Source: Elmis aenea (Eukaryota > Arthropoda > Insecta > Coleoptera > Elmidae). From it: a stretch of DNA of 64,000 nt. Where the stretch lies: the NCBI GenBank assembly GCA_947652605.1, contig OX393582.1:12424544-12488543 (forward strand), written 5' to 3'. Positions 1 through 11,149 of this stretch are shown here, piece after piece (the first letter of the stretch is position 1; each line of letters starts with the position of its first letter). The notes beneath the pieces were generated by a model. It was not told where the DNA came from. It searched no databases and was given only the letters and a program-made list of their open reading frames with translations. The translations under genes and the position numbers were made by a program.

Positions 1-52
1 AGTATATTGTACAACTAGTGCTGAAAGCTGAATATTTCAGCACGAGTTGTAC
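1..52. repeat. Palindrome next to a small inverted-repeat element
   Basis: TGTACAAC..GTGCTGAAA is followed about 8 bases later by its inverse TTTCAGCAC..GTTGTACA, a near-perfect hairpin. It abuts the inverted-repeat element that begins at 56 and may be part of the same mobile unit or of a tandem neighbour cut by the window edge. Confidence 0.6.
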
Positions 53-55
53 ACT

Positions 56-337
56 ATGCTTTTCCGACGACCATTTAGACATAATCATTAATTCTGCAAA
101 AAAATTGTGAAAATAACATTTTTTTGACGTTGGTGACACTTGACATTTGTGAGGTTAGATTTTCTTCACGTTAACTAGACAGCGCGTTTAGCGTGTGTAA
201 TGTAGCGGAAATCGTCACTTTACACACGCAAAGTGCACTTTGCACACAATTTCCGGTGTCATGCGCAATTTGTCATTTTCAGTAGTAGTAAGTCGTGCGA
301 AATTACTCGCTTTACATAGTGGTCGTCGGAAAAGTAT
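56..337. mobile_element. MITE with CTTTTCCGACGACCA ends
   Basis: About 280 bp bounded by an 18-bp terminal inverted repeat: CTTTTCCGACGACCA at 59-73 and its inverse TGGTCGTCGGAAAAG at 320-334. The interior holds smaller palindromes, such as GCAAAGTGCACTTTGC near 230, and no coding frame. The superfamily cannot be assigned from the termini and I do not see a clear target duplication. Confidence 0.55.
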
Positions 338-738
338 ATTTTAAGTACTATCAATCAATTTATACGAAATATTCAACGCTGCAAACTTCTTTAGAGCTAT
401 TCTTCTTAAAATATTTTTCATTTATCTTGAGCATAATTTTTTTGCAAAAAAAATGCATCGGCTAAATCACATGACTAAGAAGAGTTTTTAAGTAAAGGTG
501 TTTGTTTTTATCCAAAAACTACTTTATTAAAATTGATTCATGCGCCAGGGGAGACCGGGAATAAAAGTTAAATGTTTTTGTTTTCATCTGATTTATCATA
601 GCGTTTAACAAGTTTTTTATATCCGAATCCATTTAATGCTAGATTGGACATTTGTCTTCCTTCCATGATATTTATTTCATGTTTCGTAAAGCGTATGTGA
701 AAAAATATTTTTTTCTGTAGTAAGACAACTATTACTAC
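338..738. other. No recognisable gene
   Basis: AT-rich sequence. The open frame on the minus strand from 843 to 568 runs across the end of the neighbouring hAT element and has no recognisable domain. I see no other structure. Confidence 0.4.
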
Positions 739-1707
739 TAGGGATTCTGTGTCGAGACAACCCGGGAATTCCCGGACTTTTTGGTGTCTCGATTCCAAGG
801 AATTGCAAAAAAAAATCCCGGGACTCGAGACTTTTCGATTCAAATTTTATATAATATGTATAGCAAAATTTATTGTTTTAAAATAAAACCTGTACAGTCG
901 AAAACAACCCATGCCCAGCTTGTATACGAGCAGGCAACAAGTGAACAGTTAAAGGGTCGGCAAAGTGATTACGTTATTCCTAGAAGAATTCGCAAGACAT
1001 TTTCTAGAGCAGGGTTGAATTTGGTCGTTTGAAAGATAAGTATGTCTTTTGATTTTACCTAAATACGTTCGTTTTCTTGCGCTTTACGGTTTCCGTCGTG
1101 TACCTACTTGTGAACTGCAGATCTCGGAATATTTCAAACCAAATTATTGAACCAGCAAAAAAGTTCAACCGTGAAATCCAAAAAAATACATCTATCAAAA
1201 GGAGTGTCAGATTTTAAAATCAATTGGGAACCGGACTCCGAATCTAAATCTTTTATATGAATTATTGCTCACAATTAAGCCAACATCAACGAAAAGTGAG
1301 CGAACATTTTCTATTGTAGGAATATTTATCACAAAAATTAGAAATAGGCTATCTGACTCCTCCTTAAATGCATTGGTATTTTTAAAGCCCTATTTTGCCA
1401 TGCAAAAGTAAATTGTATTAATTTTTTTATCATAAACTCGATGTAATAATTACATTTAAAGATGTATTTTATATTGTATATTCATTAAATAAATAGCATA
1501 GAAAATATTTTCCATATGTCTAAATCCATTTATACCTACTTATATACAGGTATATATCTGTTTTTCCATTAGTAGCATAATTTAATTTTTTACATATTTT
1601 TTTTACGTTTCAAACGAAAAATAATAAAAGTCTCGAGTCCCGGGACTTTTAAAAATGTGTGTCTCGAGTCCCGGGAATTGAAAAAACCCGAGACTTCAGA
1701 ATCCCTA
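739..1707 (+). mobile_element. hAT element with perfect 8-bp target duplication
   Basis: Termini are TAGGGATTCTG at 739 and CAGAATCCCTA ending at 1707. They are flanked on both sides by the identical octamer ATTACTAC (731-738 and 1708-1715), the hallmark of hAT insertion. Subterminal GC-rich motifs (CTCGAGTCCCGGGA and variants) recur several times at both ends, as in hAT transposase-binding regions. At 969 bp it is much shorter than an autonomous hAT, so it is an internally deleted copy that keeps the 3' end of the transposase. Confidence 0.9.
1235..1411 (+). pseudogene. hAT transposase C-terminal relic
   Basis: The plus-strand frame ending at the TAA at 1409-1411 encodes the hAT C-terminal dimerisation domain. 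Visible motifs are TSTKSERTFS, TKIRNRLSDSSLNAL and FLKPYF, in the usual order and spacing. Upstream the frame breaks near 1235-1250, where a second frame carries a plausible continuation (NWEPDSES), so a frameshift is likely. The BED finger and RNase H-like core are missing. An open stretch at 870-1032 could be an older piece of the same gene but has no motif I recognise. Confidence 0.85.
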
Positions 1708-1715
1708 ATTACTAC

Positions 1716-2029
1716 CAACCTCAACGTTGGGGCTAAAAGTAACAATGATCAGGATAAGTTGTAACGGCAAAATAATTTACACTGCTCATAAGTAGTGGGT
1801 AAATATTTATCAACAAAATTAATATTTGATTCCAAAATACACATTAGCAAAATAAATAATTCTTTGATGCAATAGAAAATGATAAGTGAACATTATCAAT
1901 ATTTAAAAATGTACAACAAAAAAACAACAAATTAATCCGACATGTTTTGTGTGTCCTTATCTACAAAAAAAAAAAACATCTATTATGTGCTAAGAGTGAA
2001 CATTTGCAAGTGAATTTTGACCTCAAGTG
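1716..2029. other. AT-rich gap, nothing recognised
   Basis: No coding frame, inverted repeat or known element end was seen here. Only A/T homopolymer runs stand out, near 1918 and 1966. Confidence 0.4.
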
Positions 2030-2366
2030 TACAAGATGGGCAAATATCTATGTTTTCATAGGGAATCTCGGTAACTAAAAGTGGTATTGAAAAAGCACAC
2101 CGCTTCCTCAATCTCTTTTTTCGAGAAAAAGTTAATGGTGAAAACTAGAATTGGTTATCGTATTTTGTTTTCGAATTATCACCGATAACTTAATTTTTAC
2201 TTTCCGTTTTATGACTATATCTTGCATGTTTATCCAATTAAAGAAAAATGATGTTGACATTTTTTCGATAAGAATGCAGTGGCGTAGACAATTAAAAAAA
2301 AAAACATCGAAAGACGAGTTGTGACGTAAAGTTGTATTTTTTTATATAGAACCCATAGTTGGCTGT
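2030..2366 (+). mobile_element. Family E TACAGGG-type element, left-half copy 1
   Basis: Aligns by eye with 33188-33550 over more than 300 bp. Shared blocks include ATGTTTTCATAGGGAATCTC, the TTTTTTCGAGAAAAAGTTA stretch, CGATAA, AATGCAGTGGCGTAGACAAT, and an ATAGTTGGCT motif near the end. The terminus here is degenerate (TACAAGATGGG against TACAGGGTGGG). No coding capacity. Confidence 0.7.
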
Positions 2367-3483
2367 GGCAACACGAGAAAGAGGATTTTTCCGATTCCAA
2401 TGATGTGTATCATGTGGGGTGGATTTATTAATTTTTCTTACATTATAGCAAAAATTAGGTAACTTTTCATATTTTATTTTTTTCTAGTAGTAGGCTCGTC
2501 ATTAAGAATACTATACCTGGTTAAACAAACTGTCATTCTGTTGTTTTAACGATAATTTAACAGTAACAATCACGTTTAATTCCAATTTTTAACACTCAGA
2601 ATCAAAAAAATGTCTTGAAAAGCATGGATCCGACATTGTTTTTATTCTCATGAAACATTGTTGACAAGCTTTACGCACAAATCACACGTCTAAATTGCGT
2701 CTCAATATTTATCGAACGAATTCCTTATCAATACTGATCATATCGGCTATCGTCCTATTACTCACTTTGCTGGCTTCGGGAATGATTTCTCTTCAATTTG
2801 TCCACATTGTCATGTTTTTATGTGGACGAACGACCGAAGTGTTTGTCGTCGTCAGTTTGACTCTTTCTCTGTTAAACCTTTTCTATACCCCAAAATTATT
2901 TATACCGAACAAAACAGACTCATCTTACACGTGTCATGATAAGTGTAATGTTTCAGTAGTGATTTCATGTATTATACGGTTGATGTGAAATGAATTCTCT
3001 GTTTGATTTGATAACGTTCAATGAAGACCTCTCTTTACCGCCATTGCCTTGCGCATCCTGATTTACTATGCTCGTTTAATCCTTCATACACACTTCGCGT
3101 ATGCCTCAATCTAGACAGTTTAAAGCAAATTTTTTTGCCAAAGTGCGCGTGTGACATTCACACATTCACATTGCAACCAAACTTTTGTGGTTTTATCCTG
3201 CTTCATTAACCAAACATCTTTTAACGAAGTTTAATATAAGCGAATTGAAGTTGGTGGTGGGCTTTTTGATATTGCCACCTATTCGTGTGTTTTATAATTT
3301 AAATATACCTACAATAAATACTATAATCAACTTTTTGTGAGACTTTTTAAGGTTAACATTCAAACAGCTGTATCTTCCTAACTATTGAGAATTGAAAAAT
3401 GTTTATAACTAAAAACTTTTTAACTTAAAATGGTCGAAAATGCCAGCTCTTAATTATTTACTGTTTCTCCTAAACACCCTGTA
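2367..3483. other. Unassigned, possibly single-copy DNA
   Basis: Base composition between 2640 and 3230 is a little less AT-rich than the surroundings. It carries two plus-strand open frames (2695-2988, hydrophobic, and 3021-3209) with no family I recognise and no upstream support. They are probably chance frames. The stretch could be non-coding conserved or regulatory DNA, but nothing in the sequence proves it. Confidence 0.3.
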
Positions 3484-4676
3484 TACCGGGTGGACCCAAT
3501 TCGAATGTTTTACGGGGTATTTTGGTTATCGTAACAGCAATAATCTGACATCGGTCTCTTGGGCTATTTCAAAAAAAAAGTACGCCCATGTAACAGATTT
3601 TTATATCGCTTTCTATTTTGGCACTACAGACGAAAAATGAAATTTCATCATCTTAGAAAATTTACTTTAAATTATTTATTTATTAAAATTGAACAAAATG
3701 TCACTAAGGTTTTTTTATTAACATTTTAATGCTTAGTTTAAAAATAAAACAACAATTGTTTTAGCGACTTTGACTTTCGAGAAATAAAGTAAACTTATAT
3801 TTTTTTAAATGAAAACCCTAGTAGACCATGACTTTATATAATAGAGAATTTTCTTAGCCTTTCAAAAATATGTAATTTATGTACTTGTTGCAAAAAATTA
3901 ACGAGATATGGCTGATTTTGCAAATATTTTCTTACCAAAGTTTGTCATGATATCGTAAACAAGTGTTGTTTACAATTAATAAACAACTAAACGTAGTTTT
4001 TAAGTAAATTCTGTAGCAGCCGCTACGATTTTTTTATCTACCATGTAAACTTCAGACATATTAAACTTTTCAAACTGTTGAAGTTTGGCCATGTTCACAA
4101 TAACTCAATAAACAGTTATAAAATTCAAAAGAATACCCGAATTTGCTTAAAAGTTTAAGAATTAACTTGGTTGTAACCTTGTAACGTTTAGTTGTTTAAT
4201 AATTGCAAACATTACTTCTTTACGAAATCATGGCAAACTTTGATTAAGACATTTTTACAAAATTAGCCATTATCTCGTTAATTTTTTGCAACAAATATAT
4301 TATGATACTATGTATTTTCAAAAAGCTAAAGAATTCATAGCCTACTAGGGATTATATTTAAAAAATAAATGTTTACTTAATATCTCGAAAGTTAAGGTCG
4401 CTAAAAAAATAATTCAGTTTTTAAATAAAGCATAAAAATCTGTATTTAAAAAAAACTATATAACATTCGCTTCTACTTTAATTAATAAAAAAGTTTTAGT
4501 AAATTTTAATTAATTAATAATTTTCATTTTCCGTCTATACCAAAATTGGAAGCGATAAAAAAATGTTTTTTTGTAAAAAAAAAAAAAATGGCTCAAGATA
4601 ACGGTATCAGATTTTCGCTAACTATTACGGTAACTGAGATACCCCGTAAAACATTAGGATTTTGTCCACCTCTATG
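3484..4676. mobile_element. Family A foldback, copy 1
   Basis: Long inverted repeat of about 1.2 kb. The left end TACCGGGTGGACCCAATTCG is mirrored at the right by AAACATTAGGATTTTGTCCA near 4650-4670. Arms of roughly 550 bp pair along their length; shared inverse blocks include TTTTGGCACTACAGAC and the GAGATATGGC region. The outer termini are degenerate forms of TACAGGGTGGACC. There is no transposase frame. Three further copies lie in this window. Confidence 0.8.
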
Positions 4677-5482
4677 TTAAATACCTTCAGCGATAGTGAG
4701 CATCCTTGTCTGATTCAGTTATCTATTTACATTTACTTTTCTATTAAAAGGGACAGGTCATTTTGAATTAATTATTTTTTTTTCGTATACTGTGTGAAGC
4801 CACACGAAGAATTTTAGGAGGATTTTTTATAACTCGATAAAACGTGACTTTAGTTGACCGTTTTTCTGGTGAAATAAATTTTTTGTTGGGTCGTTTTAGT
4901 GCTTCAACACATTAAAATGCAATAAATATTCACAAAAGACTGTTTGCACCAATACAAGACATTACTTAACCACAAAATTGCTTTGAATGCGCGGCAATTG
5001 TTTTGACCACGGCTTTTGTGTAAAACATCGCTAATTGGAAGACATTTAAAACATTCTTTTTATTGTGAGAGTATTCTAGTCGTAAAAATCCGCCCTATTA
5101 TTTTATTTTGCAACTTTGTAGTACTTGGTGTACTACAGTACTCGTTATTTTTGTAGTGTTCTAAAGGCAGTGTCCAATTACACAGTAAGGATATAAGTGA
5201 GGTCGCGTTGTTTATTATTTTATTATGTCTACCTACAGCGTGACCATAATCTACATTTGTTCCATGAATAACTTTCTTATTATAAAAGCAACATAGTTGG
5301 TTGAATTAGCAAAGATGGGGAAAATTTCAAGACGAATATATTGCCATGTTGACATTTGTCCTACACTTTTCAAAATGTTTTGGAAAAACTAAAAGACGAT
5401 TCTTTCAATGGTAAATATTGTCATAGACACCTTAGTTAAAACCAAAATGTGAATTGATTGCTGTAAATATTTTTACGTTAAA
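4677..5482. other. Gap without recognised feature
   Basis: AT-rich, with no coding frame above chance. I saw no terminal inverted repeats, tandem repeats or similarity to the other repeats in this window. Confidence 0.4.
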
Positions 5483-5698
5483 CAGTGTTTCTCAAACTTT
5501 TTACGGCGAATACCCCTTTCAAAATTTAACGTTTACTGGGGACCCCAATGGATTGTTTTGTAGACACTATTTTTGTTTTCTTCTGGCCTCGCAAATAAAT
5601 TTGAATGTTTTTTCGAATATGATAAAAGGCTCGAGGGACCCCGTAAGAAGGATTCAGGAACCCCCGGGGGTCCGCGGACTACACTTTGAGAAACACTG
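5483..5698. mobile_element. hAT-type MITE (CAGTGTTTCTCAAA ends)
   Basis: A 216-bp element beginning CAGTGTTTCTCAAACTTT and ending TTTGAGAAACACTG, a hAT-style inverted repeat starting CAGTG. The interior is GC-richer than its surroundings (GGACCCC, CCCCCGGGGG). The flanking octamers are only partly alike, so the target duplication has decayed. The frame across it (5454-5759) is not a gene. Confidence 0.75.
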
Positions 5699-5740
5699 TC
5701 TTAGAATAAGCAAAATATTAAAAAAGTTATGGAATAGGTA

Positions 5741-6143
5741 CTTGATTTTTGAGATTTAAGGCAAACTTGATTTTTTTAAATTGCAACCATAGTTGACAAG
5801 AGTTCATTATAAAGCTTATTTTTTACTCATATTACAAATGTATGGCTTGTCCCAATAAAAAATTAAAAGGGGTTAGGTCCGAAGACCTGGGAGGCAATGC
5901 AACCTATCTGTGTACGAGGAAGATATCTTTCTAATAAATAGTTTGATACAATTCGTGTAAGTGAGTAGGTAGTCCGTCATGCTGAAATTAATTTAAATGT
6001 AACTGATTTTGTATTGCTTGTGATTGTAAATAAAACAACCCACACATTTCTGAAATTAGAAAACAAAAGCTTCTTAATGAACTCATAGTCAACTATGCTA
6101 TTTAAAAAAAAAATCAAGTTTGGCTTATATCTCAAAAATCGAG
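5741..6143. mobile_element. Family J inverted-repeat element with transposase relic
   Basis: Arms at about 5741-5815 and 6063-6143 are inverse to one another, sharing AAACTTGATTTTTTT, CATAGTTGAC and GAACTC. They bracket a minus-strand DDE transposase fragment. A related end without the coding part lies at 42835-42930, sharing AAGTTTGGCTTATATC. The right arm runs directly into the family F end at 6161. Confidence 0.65.
5871..5987 (-). pseudogene. Mariner-like DDE transposase fragment
   Basis: Reading the minus strand, the frame starts at a FQHDGLPTH motif, the second catalytic Asp of an IS630/Tc1/mariner transposase. About 30 codons later it reaches a PPRSSDLT motif, the third catalytic block. 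Two stop codons lie in between, so it is dead. The motifs resemble those of element M at 43.2-45.3 kb (QHDGAPPH, PPRSPDLT). The fragment is about 39 codons; the rest of the gene is not seen. Confidence 0.7.
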
Positions 6144-6160
6144 TGTGCTATGATTTTTTA

Positions 6161-6560
6161 TTCAGGGTTCTCGTTTTTCGAGGGCCACCATGAGGATCTC
6201 GTAAACGGTAAGGGTTACGACTTCGGTTAAATTAGGGCAAAGTTGTGTATTCAGGTGCTTAATAATTTGACGCAAACAGAAATCATCTAGCTCTTTTAGT
6301 TTTTGAGATATAGGGAAAAAAGTATATTTTTGTTTTTTGCCCGTAACTTTTTCATTTGATGTCGAATTTCATTTCTGTAAAAACTTTTTGAAGGTCACTT
6401 TTTGCAAGGAATCAAATTCCCCAATTATATTTTCCGTGCAACGTTTCGTTTTTTTAAAACCATCATCAGGTCAATTTTTTCTCATGGACGCGATGTCTGA
6501 TTTTAACGCCTATTTGTAAAGCATTTTTTTCTGAAACTTTTTTGAAACAATTGTTGTTAC
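6161..6560 (+). mobile_element. Family F TACAGGG-type element, copy 1
   Basis: Aligns with 18932-19360 over about 400 bp. Shared blocks include CGTTTTTCGAGGGCC, GTTACGACTTCGGTTAAATT, TTCATTTGATGTCGAATTTC and CCATCATCAGGTCAATTTTT. The left end is TTCAGGGTTCTCG here and TACAGGGTACCG in the other copy. No inverted right end was found, so this is a half-element. The open frame 6337-6519 is incidental. Confidence 0.7.
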
Positions 6561-7180
6561 TAAGGGCCAAAACAAATATTTAATGTAAAACAAATCCTAA
6601 TCGGCATGGTAAATAATTGTCTTTGTCCCTTTTTCCTTGGAAGCACGTAAGTAAACCGCATGAAATTACTATTAAAGGGATTTAATTAAAAAAATAGGTA
6701 TGAATAAATATGTTAGGAATGCATTAACATAGTTCACTTATTAGCAAATATTTTTAGAATATTTTCTTTGGTTAAGTAATGAATTTCTCTAAAATGTGTA
6801 GGTATATAATCCTTATTTGGCATACAATTATTTGTAACAAAAAATAACGAGTTATGCCTTTTATCTGCGTTAATGACTTCTAATAAGCAAAAAGCGTAAA
6901 CAGATTTCTGGACGTTTTTTTTATATTTAATCACTTTGAAAAAAAATCTGCCAATTTTACAAATACTTTAATAAAAAGAGATCGTACTGGCAACAAGAGA
7001 ATTAGATTAACATAATTTAATATTCTAAATTCTTTGGAAAGAATTATCAGGGTTTACCAAGACGAATTTCAGCCGCTCCAGTTATCTATTCCTATTTACA
7101 TAACTAAGGAGGTTTGTTATATACATTTGATAAGAAAGGATCTTTTCATTCATTTTTCACTTTTTCTTGCAAGGTTAATA
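6561..7180. other. Gap without recognised feature
   Basis: A minus-strand open frame at 6934-6734 has no recognisable motif. No repeats shared with the rest of the window were seen. Confidence 0.35.
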
Positions 7181-7260
7181 AAATATTGGCGTAGTGGGCA
7201 AAAGCAGCATTGAAACACGCCCTAGGTTGAGTGTTTGAATCCTCAAAGAAAAGGTGGAAT
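7180..7260 (+). mobile_element. Probable tRNA-derived SINE head
   Basis: TGGCGTAGTGG at 7187-7197 fits the pol III A box and GTTTGAATCC at 7233-7242 fits the B box. They are separated by about 35 nt, as in a tRNA gene. The flanking sequence does not fold into a clean cloverleaf by eye, so a tRNA-derived SINE or decayed tRNA pseudogene is likelier than a functional tRNA. The 3' limit is not defined. Confidence 0.45.
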
Positions 7261-7985
7261 GAAATTTAATTCCTAAGAATATTAAGTCTAAATGACGGTT
7301 TAAAATTAGTCCATTTTCCCCTTTTCTGTGAGAAACGCGCTCTTAATATCTGGTTCAAATTCAACTTAAGCCGATTACAGTCTGTTTTGAAAACACCTCC
7401 ATGGCAACCTACGTTTCGATTACTAATAAGTATGTCACTGCTAGAACAAAACTCTTACATTAACATTAGGTTTATTGAATGAGTATAATATACACCGTAA
7501 ATTTTATTTTGTGTTGTTTCATAACGTAATTTTGTTTACTTTATAATGTCGAGATTAAAATTGTACTTCTTGAGATGCAGAGTGATGTACAAAGCTTTTG
7601 GAATGTGCAGGAGAAACAATAATCACCTTAAGACTCTATCTCTGCTCGTATTTCAAGCTAGGGAGCAAAAATTTAAACGAAGCGATGCTCCGGAATATCG
7701 TTATGTATTACTGGTTTATAAGATGTGATACAGAACAAGATGTGATTTTTAACAATAAAAACACTTGATTTTTATAAAACTTAACTACTAAAAATATGTG
7801 ATGCCTAAATCTTGTGAAAACATTTATTTAGAAACAAATTTGCAGTCAAGTTGGAATAAATAAAGAAATGCCCAATGTTTAGGCTTACAAACAGGTAAAG
7901 GGTACTATGGGATATACGTGGTATGATCAAATAATAACCGAATTGCTCTTTTCATATATAGTAAGTAAAGAGGAAGGAAATTATA
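7261..7985. other. Gap without recognised feature
   Basis: A plus-strand open frame (7546-7728, 60 codons) begins with several basic and Cys-containing residues but matches no family I recognise. No inverted repeats were seen. Confidence 0.35.
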
Positions 7986-7989
7986 CTCA

Positions 7990-8288
7990 ATAATAAAACA
8001 ACTAAGTATCTAGAAATGAATCTAGATACTAAACTTGGGTGATATGAACACCTAAAAAGTAAAAAGAAAGGGCTGGATCTCAAATTTAAACAAATATACA
8101 GGCCAATTGGCAAAAAATTGCCATGAACCATATATCTATAACAAATTGTTGGTATCTACATAAACAAATCCCTAATCCCGTATGGATTTATGGAATACAA
8201 CTCTGGGGTTGCGCAAAACAGAGTAATGTTGCCATTATTCAAAAATTTCAAAGTAAAGTAATTGGAAATATCGTGAATGCCCCTTGGT
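7990..8288 (+). pseudogene. Jockey-like non-LTR reverse transcriptase fragment
   Basis: In one plus-strand frame from about 8005: KYLEMNLDTKLG, a stop, then YEHLKSKKKGLDLKFKQIY. After a shift near 8100 comes VWIYGIQLWGCA, then IIQKFQSKV and NIVNAPWY. These are the distal RT and thumb blocks of Jockey-clade insect elements, in the right order. At least one stop and one frameshift are present. The coding sequence is cut right after NAPWY by a family D end at 8289, so D inserted into this element. Confidence 0.85.
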
Positions 8289-8605
8289 ATACAGAGTGGT
8301 CAACTTTTTTGTAGCAGGACTTTAACAGTCTATACAAAAACTCATTTTAAAGCGAATATTCCCTATCAACATGGGTCCAAAAACTCTTCATTTTAAAGAT
8401 ACAGGGTTTTGAAATCTTCGAAAAAATATAGATAATTTTTAACCGTTTCTCAACCAGTAAATATATTTAAACCAAATTTGGTATACAGCACCACCTTACA
8501 GGTTACCACATTCGGTGAAATTGTCAACCCCTACAAGCAACCAGTGGCGGAGATGTGGGGGTTCGGTTTCAATAAATTTTATATAAAACTAGTAGAATAT
8601 TCAAT
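8289..8605 (+). mobile_element. Family D element, single-arm copy
   Basis: Begins TACAGAGTGGTCAACTTTTT and matches the left arm of the full copy at 39198-39500 almost base for base (AAAACTCATTTTAAAGCGAA, AGCAACCAGTGGCGGAG and others). The opposite arm is absent, so it is a solo arm or a deleted copy. It interrupts a Jockey-like RT fragment. Confidence 0.8.
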
Positions 8606-11149
8606 TAAATGAATTATTCTTAATTATGAGAGAAGCTACAATAAATTTTTGAAGTAAAAAATTATTCTTCTTTTAAGATGTTATAGCGCAGGATATAATG
8701 ATGTTGCAGTTCTTTTTTATTTCACAATTTTTTTTATAAATCAATTTTATTAGTATCTACTTTCTCAAGGTACTTTTTAATGTAGAATGTCAGTTACATT
8801 CATTTTAGATATTTTTTTAAACTCAAACAGAATTGCAAATAGTATAAAACTATAAGGACCCTTTATGTAAATATCGTATCGTGCAAATTCGGTACGGAAC
8901 TTTTCGCTTGTTACCAGAAAATAACTAGAGGCCAACTAAATGCTGCATAAGCAGAGAAGGGATCTTGTTAGGAAAAGGTCAACAAGTTGGTCTTAGTTTT
9001 GATCTAACCCTGATCTCGTGGTTGAATAAAAGCTGTTCTAGTTATAGCTTCTCACGCCTCAATCTCTTTGTTAAAGTCTCTTGGTAACAAAATGTTGGAT
9101 AAGTAACTTGGTAATGCTTGTTCTAGTTTTCGAAGGAATTAACGCGATTTTCTGTAATACTCTGTCACGTTTGCTGTTGTTCGCAAAACGTACAAGATTT
9201 TTATACTGTTTATAGTTCAGATTGAGATAAGGAAAGCAGAGCACGTAGCTTCAGTGCTCAGAGTTGTGTTCCATTTTTAAACTTAAATAATTTAAGCTAC
9301 AAGGCTGGTATCTGCACATAACGTCTCTTCCAATATCAACCAAGAAACTGTTTGATTTTCTACTGAATCTACAGCAACTTTTTATTTAAAAAACATGTTT
9401 TAGCTATCTAAATTATTTGCTTTCATCATGTTTTGCTTAAACTGTGCAATAACTATTGTGTTTCCTTATCCAACTAACCTTCTTGGGACGAATCTCCCAC
9501 TACTTCTACTCCATTTTGCACTTTAAATGCAAATTGAGGAGGGTTTTGTAAAGATAATCCTGTTCTAGTAGGGTTAAGGTAGAGAAATCACTGTGAAGCA
9601 CCCGTACGAATATGAAATAATCTCTTACTCAGCCAACAGTTGTAGTACAGGATGCATTATTGTATATATAATTCTGTACAGATTATATGTAAATAATTTC
9701 CCTTGATTACCTAGTACAGTTATTATTAATTTAAAAGCCTTCGCCTACGACAATTATTGTTAAAATGGAATTTTGTTAAATTTTTAGTATAAGTTTGTTA
9801 CATTATTTCATTGGTTAATTATTATTTGAAAATTGGCATATACAATTAATTTTATTATGACAACCTAAGCGTTACGAAAATCAACGGTATATTAACATAT
9901 TTGATTCAATAAAAAATAAATAATTGAAAAACGAAACACTGTAAATAGCTTGCATTTACACCAAATATATTTAGAATATGAACTGTGAAGAATTTTTTGA
10001 TTACATAAAATATAAGAATAACGTTAAAAAAAATACATACCTACTAAATATATCATTAAAATCTCCATAAAGTTTAGATATTATTAATTACTTAATTCAT
10101 TAAATACTTAAAAAAATATTATTGTTGTGTATAAAAAGAATTATAATTATGACAATTATTGTTACTGACGTGAAAAATGAATTTAAATTCAAGTAATTTT
10201 TGTCCTTAAAACCGATGTGGTTTGGTATAGGTTTTCGGCCAGGGCTCTATTTGTCCTACATTTTTTATAAGAAAATATGGTCACCCTATTTACAATAGCT
10301 CTAAAATCTTTATGCAAATATAGGTTTAATTACCTATACAAAAAACAACAACTTTTAGTTACATATAACTACAATCGAAAAGCAATGACCTCTGTCAATT
10401 TTTTATATATCATAAAACTGTACTGTTTTAAGTAACATTTTGCTTTACTTACATCGTTTTCATTTCAGATAAATCATTTTAATGTAAAAGGGACAAAATA
10501 AACAAGCCGTAAAGATCACCCTGCAATTTATCAAATGCAAACAGCCCTATTACAGGATATTTGAGTATTCGGACAAAGTCAAATAACAAACATCCATCAA
10601 CCACTAACCAATTCAGGTGTGCGATGATAGATTATGACAAGTAAAAAAATTGCTGCTACAGATGTTGGTGGAACGTGTATGTCAGAATTATAAATGAAGC
10701 TATCTTTTCTGTTACGGAAAATTGAGAGTGATCTAATGTAATTTCATGGTGTAAAAATATACTTCTAAATAAAGTAACTGCAATATAGAGAAACTATTGA
10801 ACTGTTAAATTTAACAGAAAGATTTTAGGTACATGAAAACACTAAAAATTAAATTTATAAATAGTAAACAGTGATTTTAAGATACAAATCTTTAATTACA
10901 TTAAGTTTTTTGCATCAAATCTAGTATAAATACATTTTTCTGTTGCAAAATTTAATATAATAAATCTTTTATACAGTTCTTTATTTATGTTATACCGTAA
11001 TTTCATAGAAATCTGTTAAATGATTGTGCTATTGGGTTGACGCTGTTATTTTAAATTTGTCCCCTAACAAGAGTTTTGATATTGTTTTTGGAATAAATTT
11101 CATAATTTTTTACACATTTGTAAAAATTTCGTTGCTAACACTGTTTAAA
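8606..11149. other. Long AT-rich gap, no recognised gene
   Basis: About 2.5 kb without a convincing coding frame or element end. The frame at 11024-11257 runs into the start of a family A copy and is incidental. This is one of the longest stretches free of recognisable repeats, so it is either old unique DNA or repeats too decayed to see. Confidence 0.4.

Noticed and set aside
2695..2988. Hydrophobic 97-codon frame resembling a membrane protein
   Set aside because: No family match, no codon or splice support; hydrophobicity is expected from T-rich codons in AT-rich DNA.
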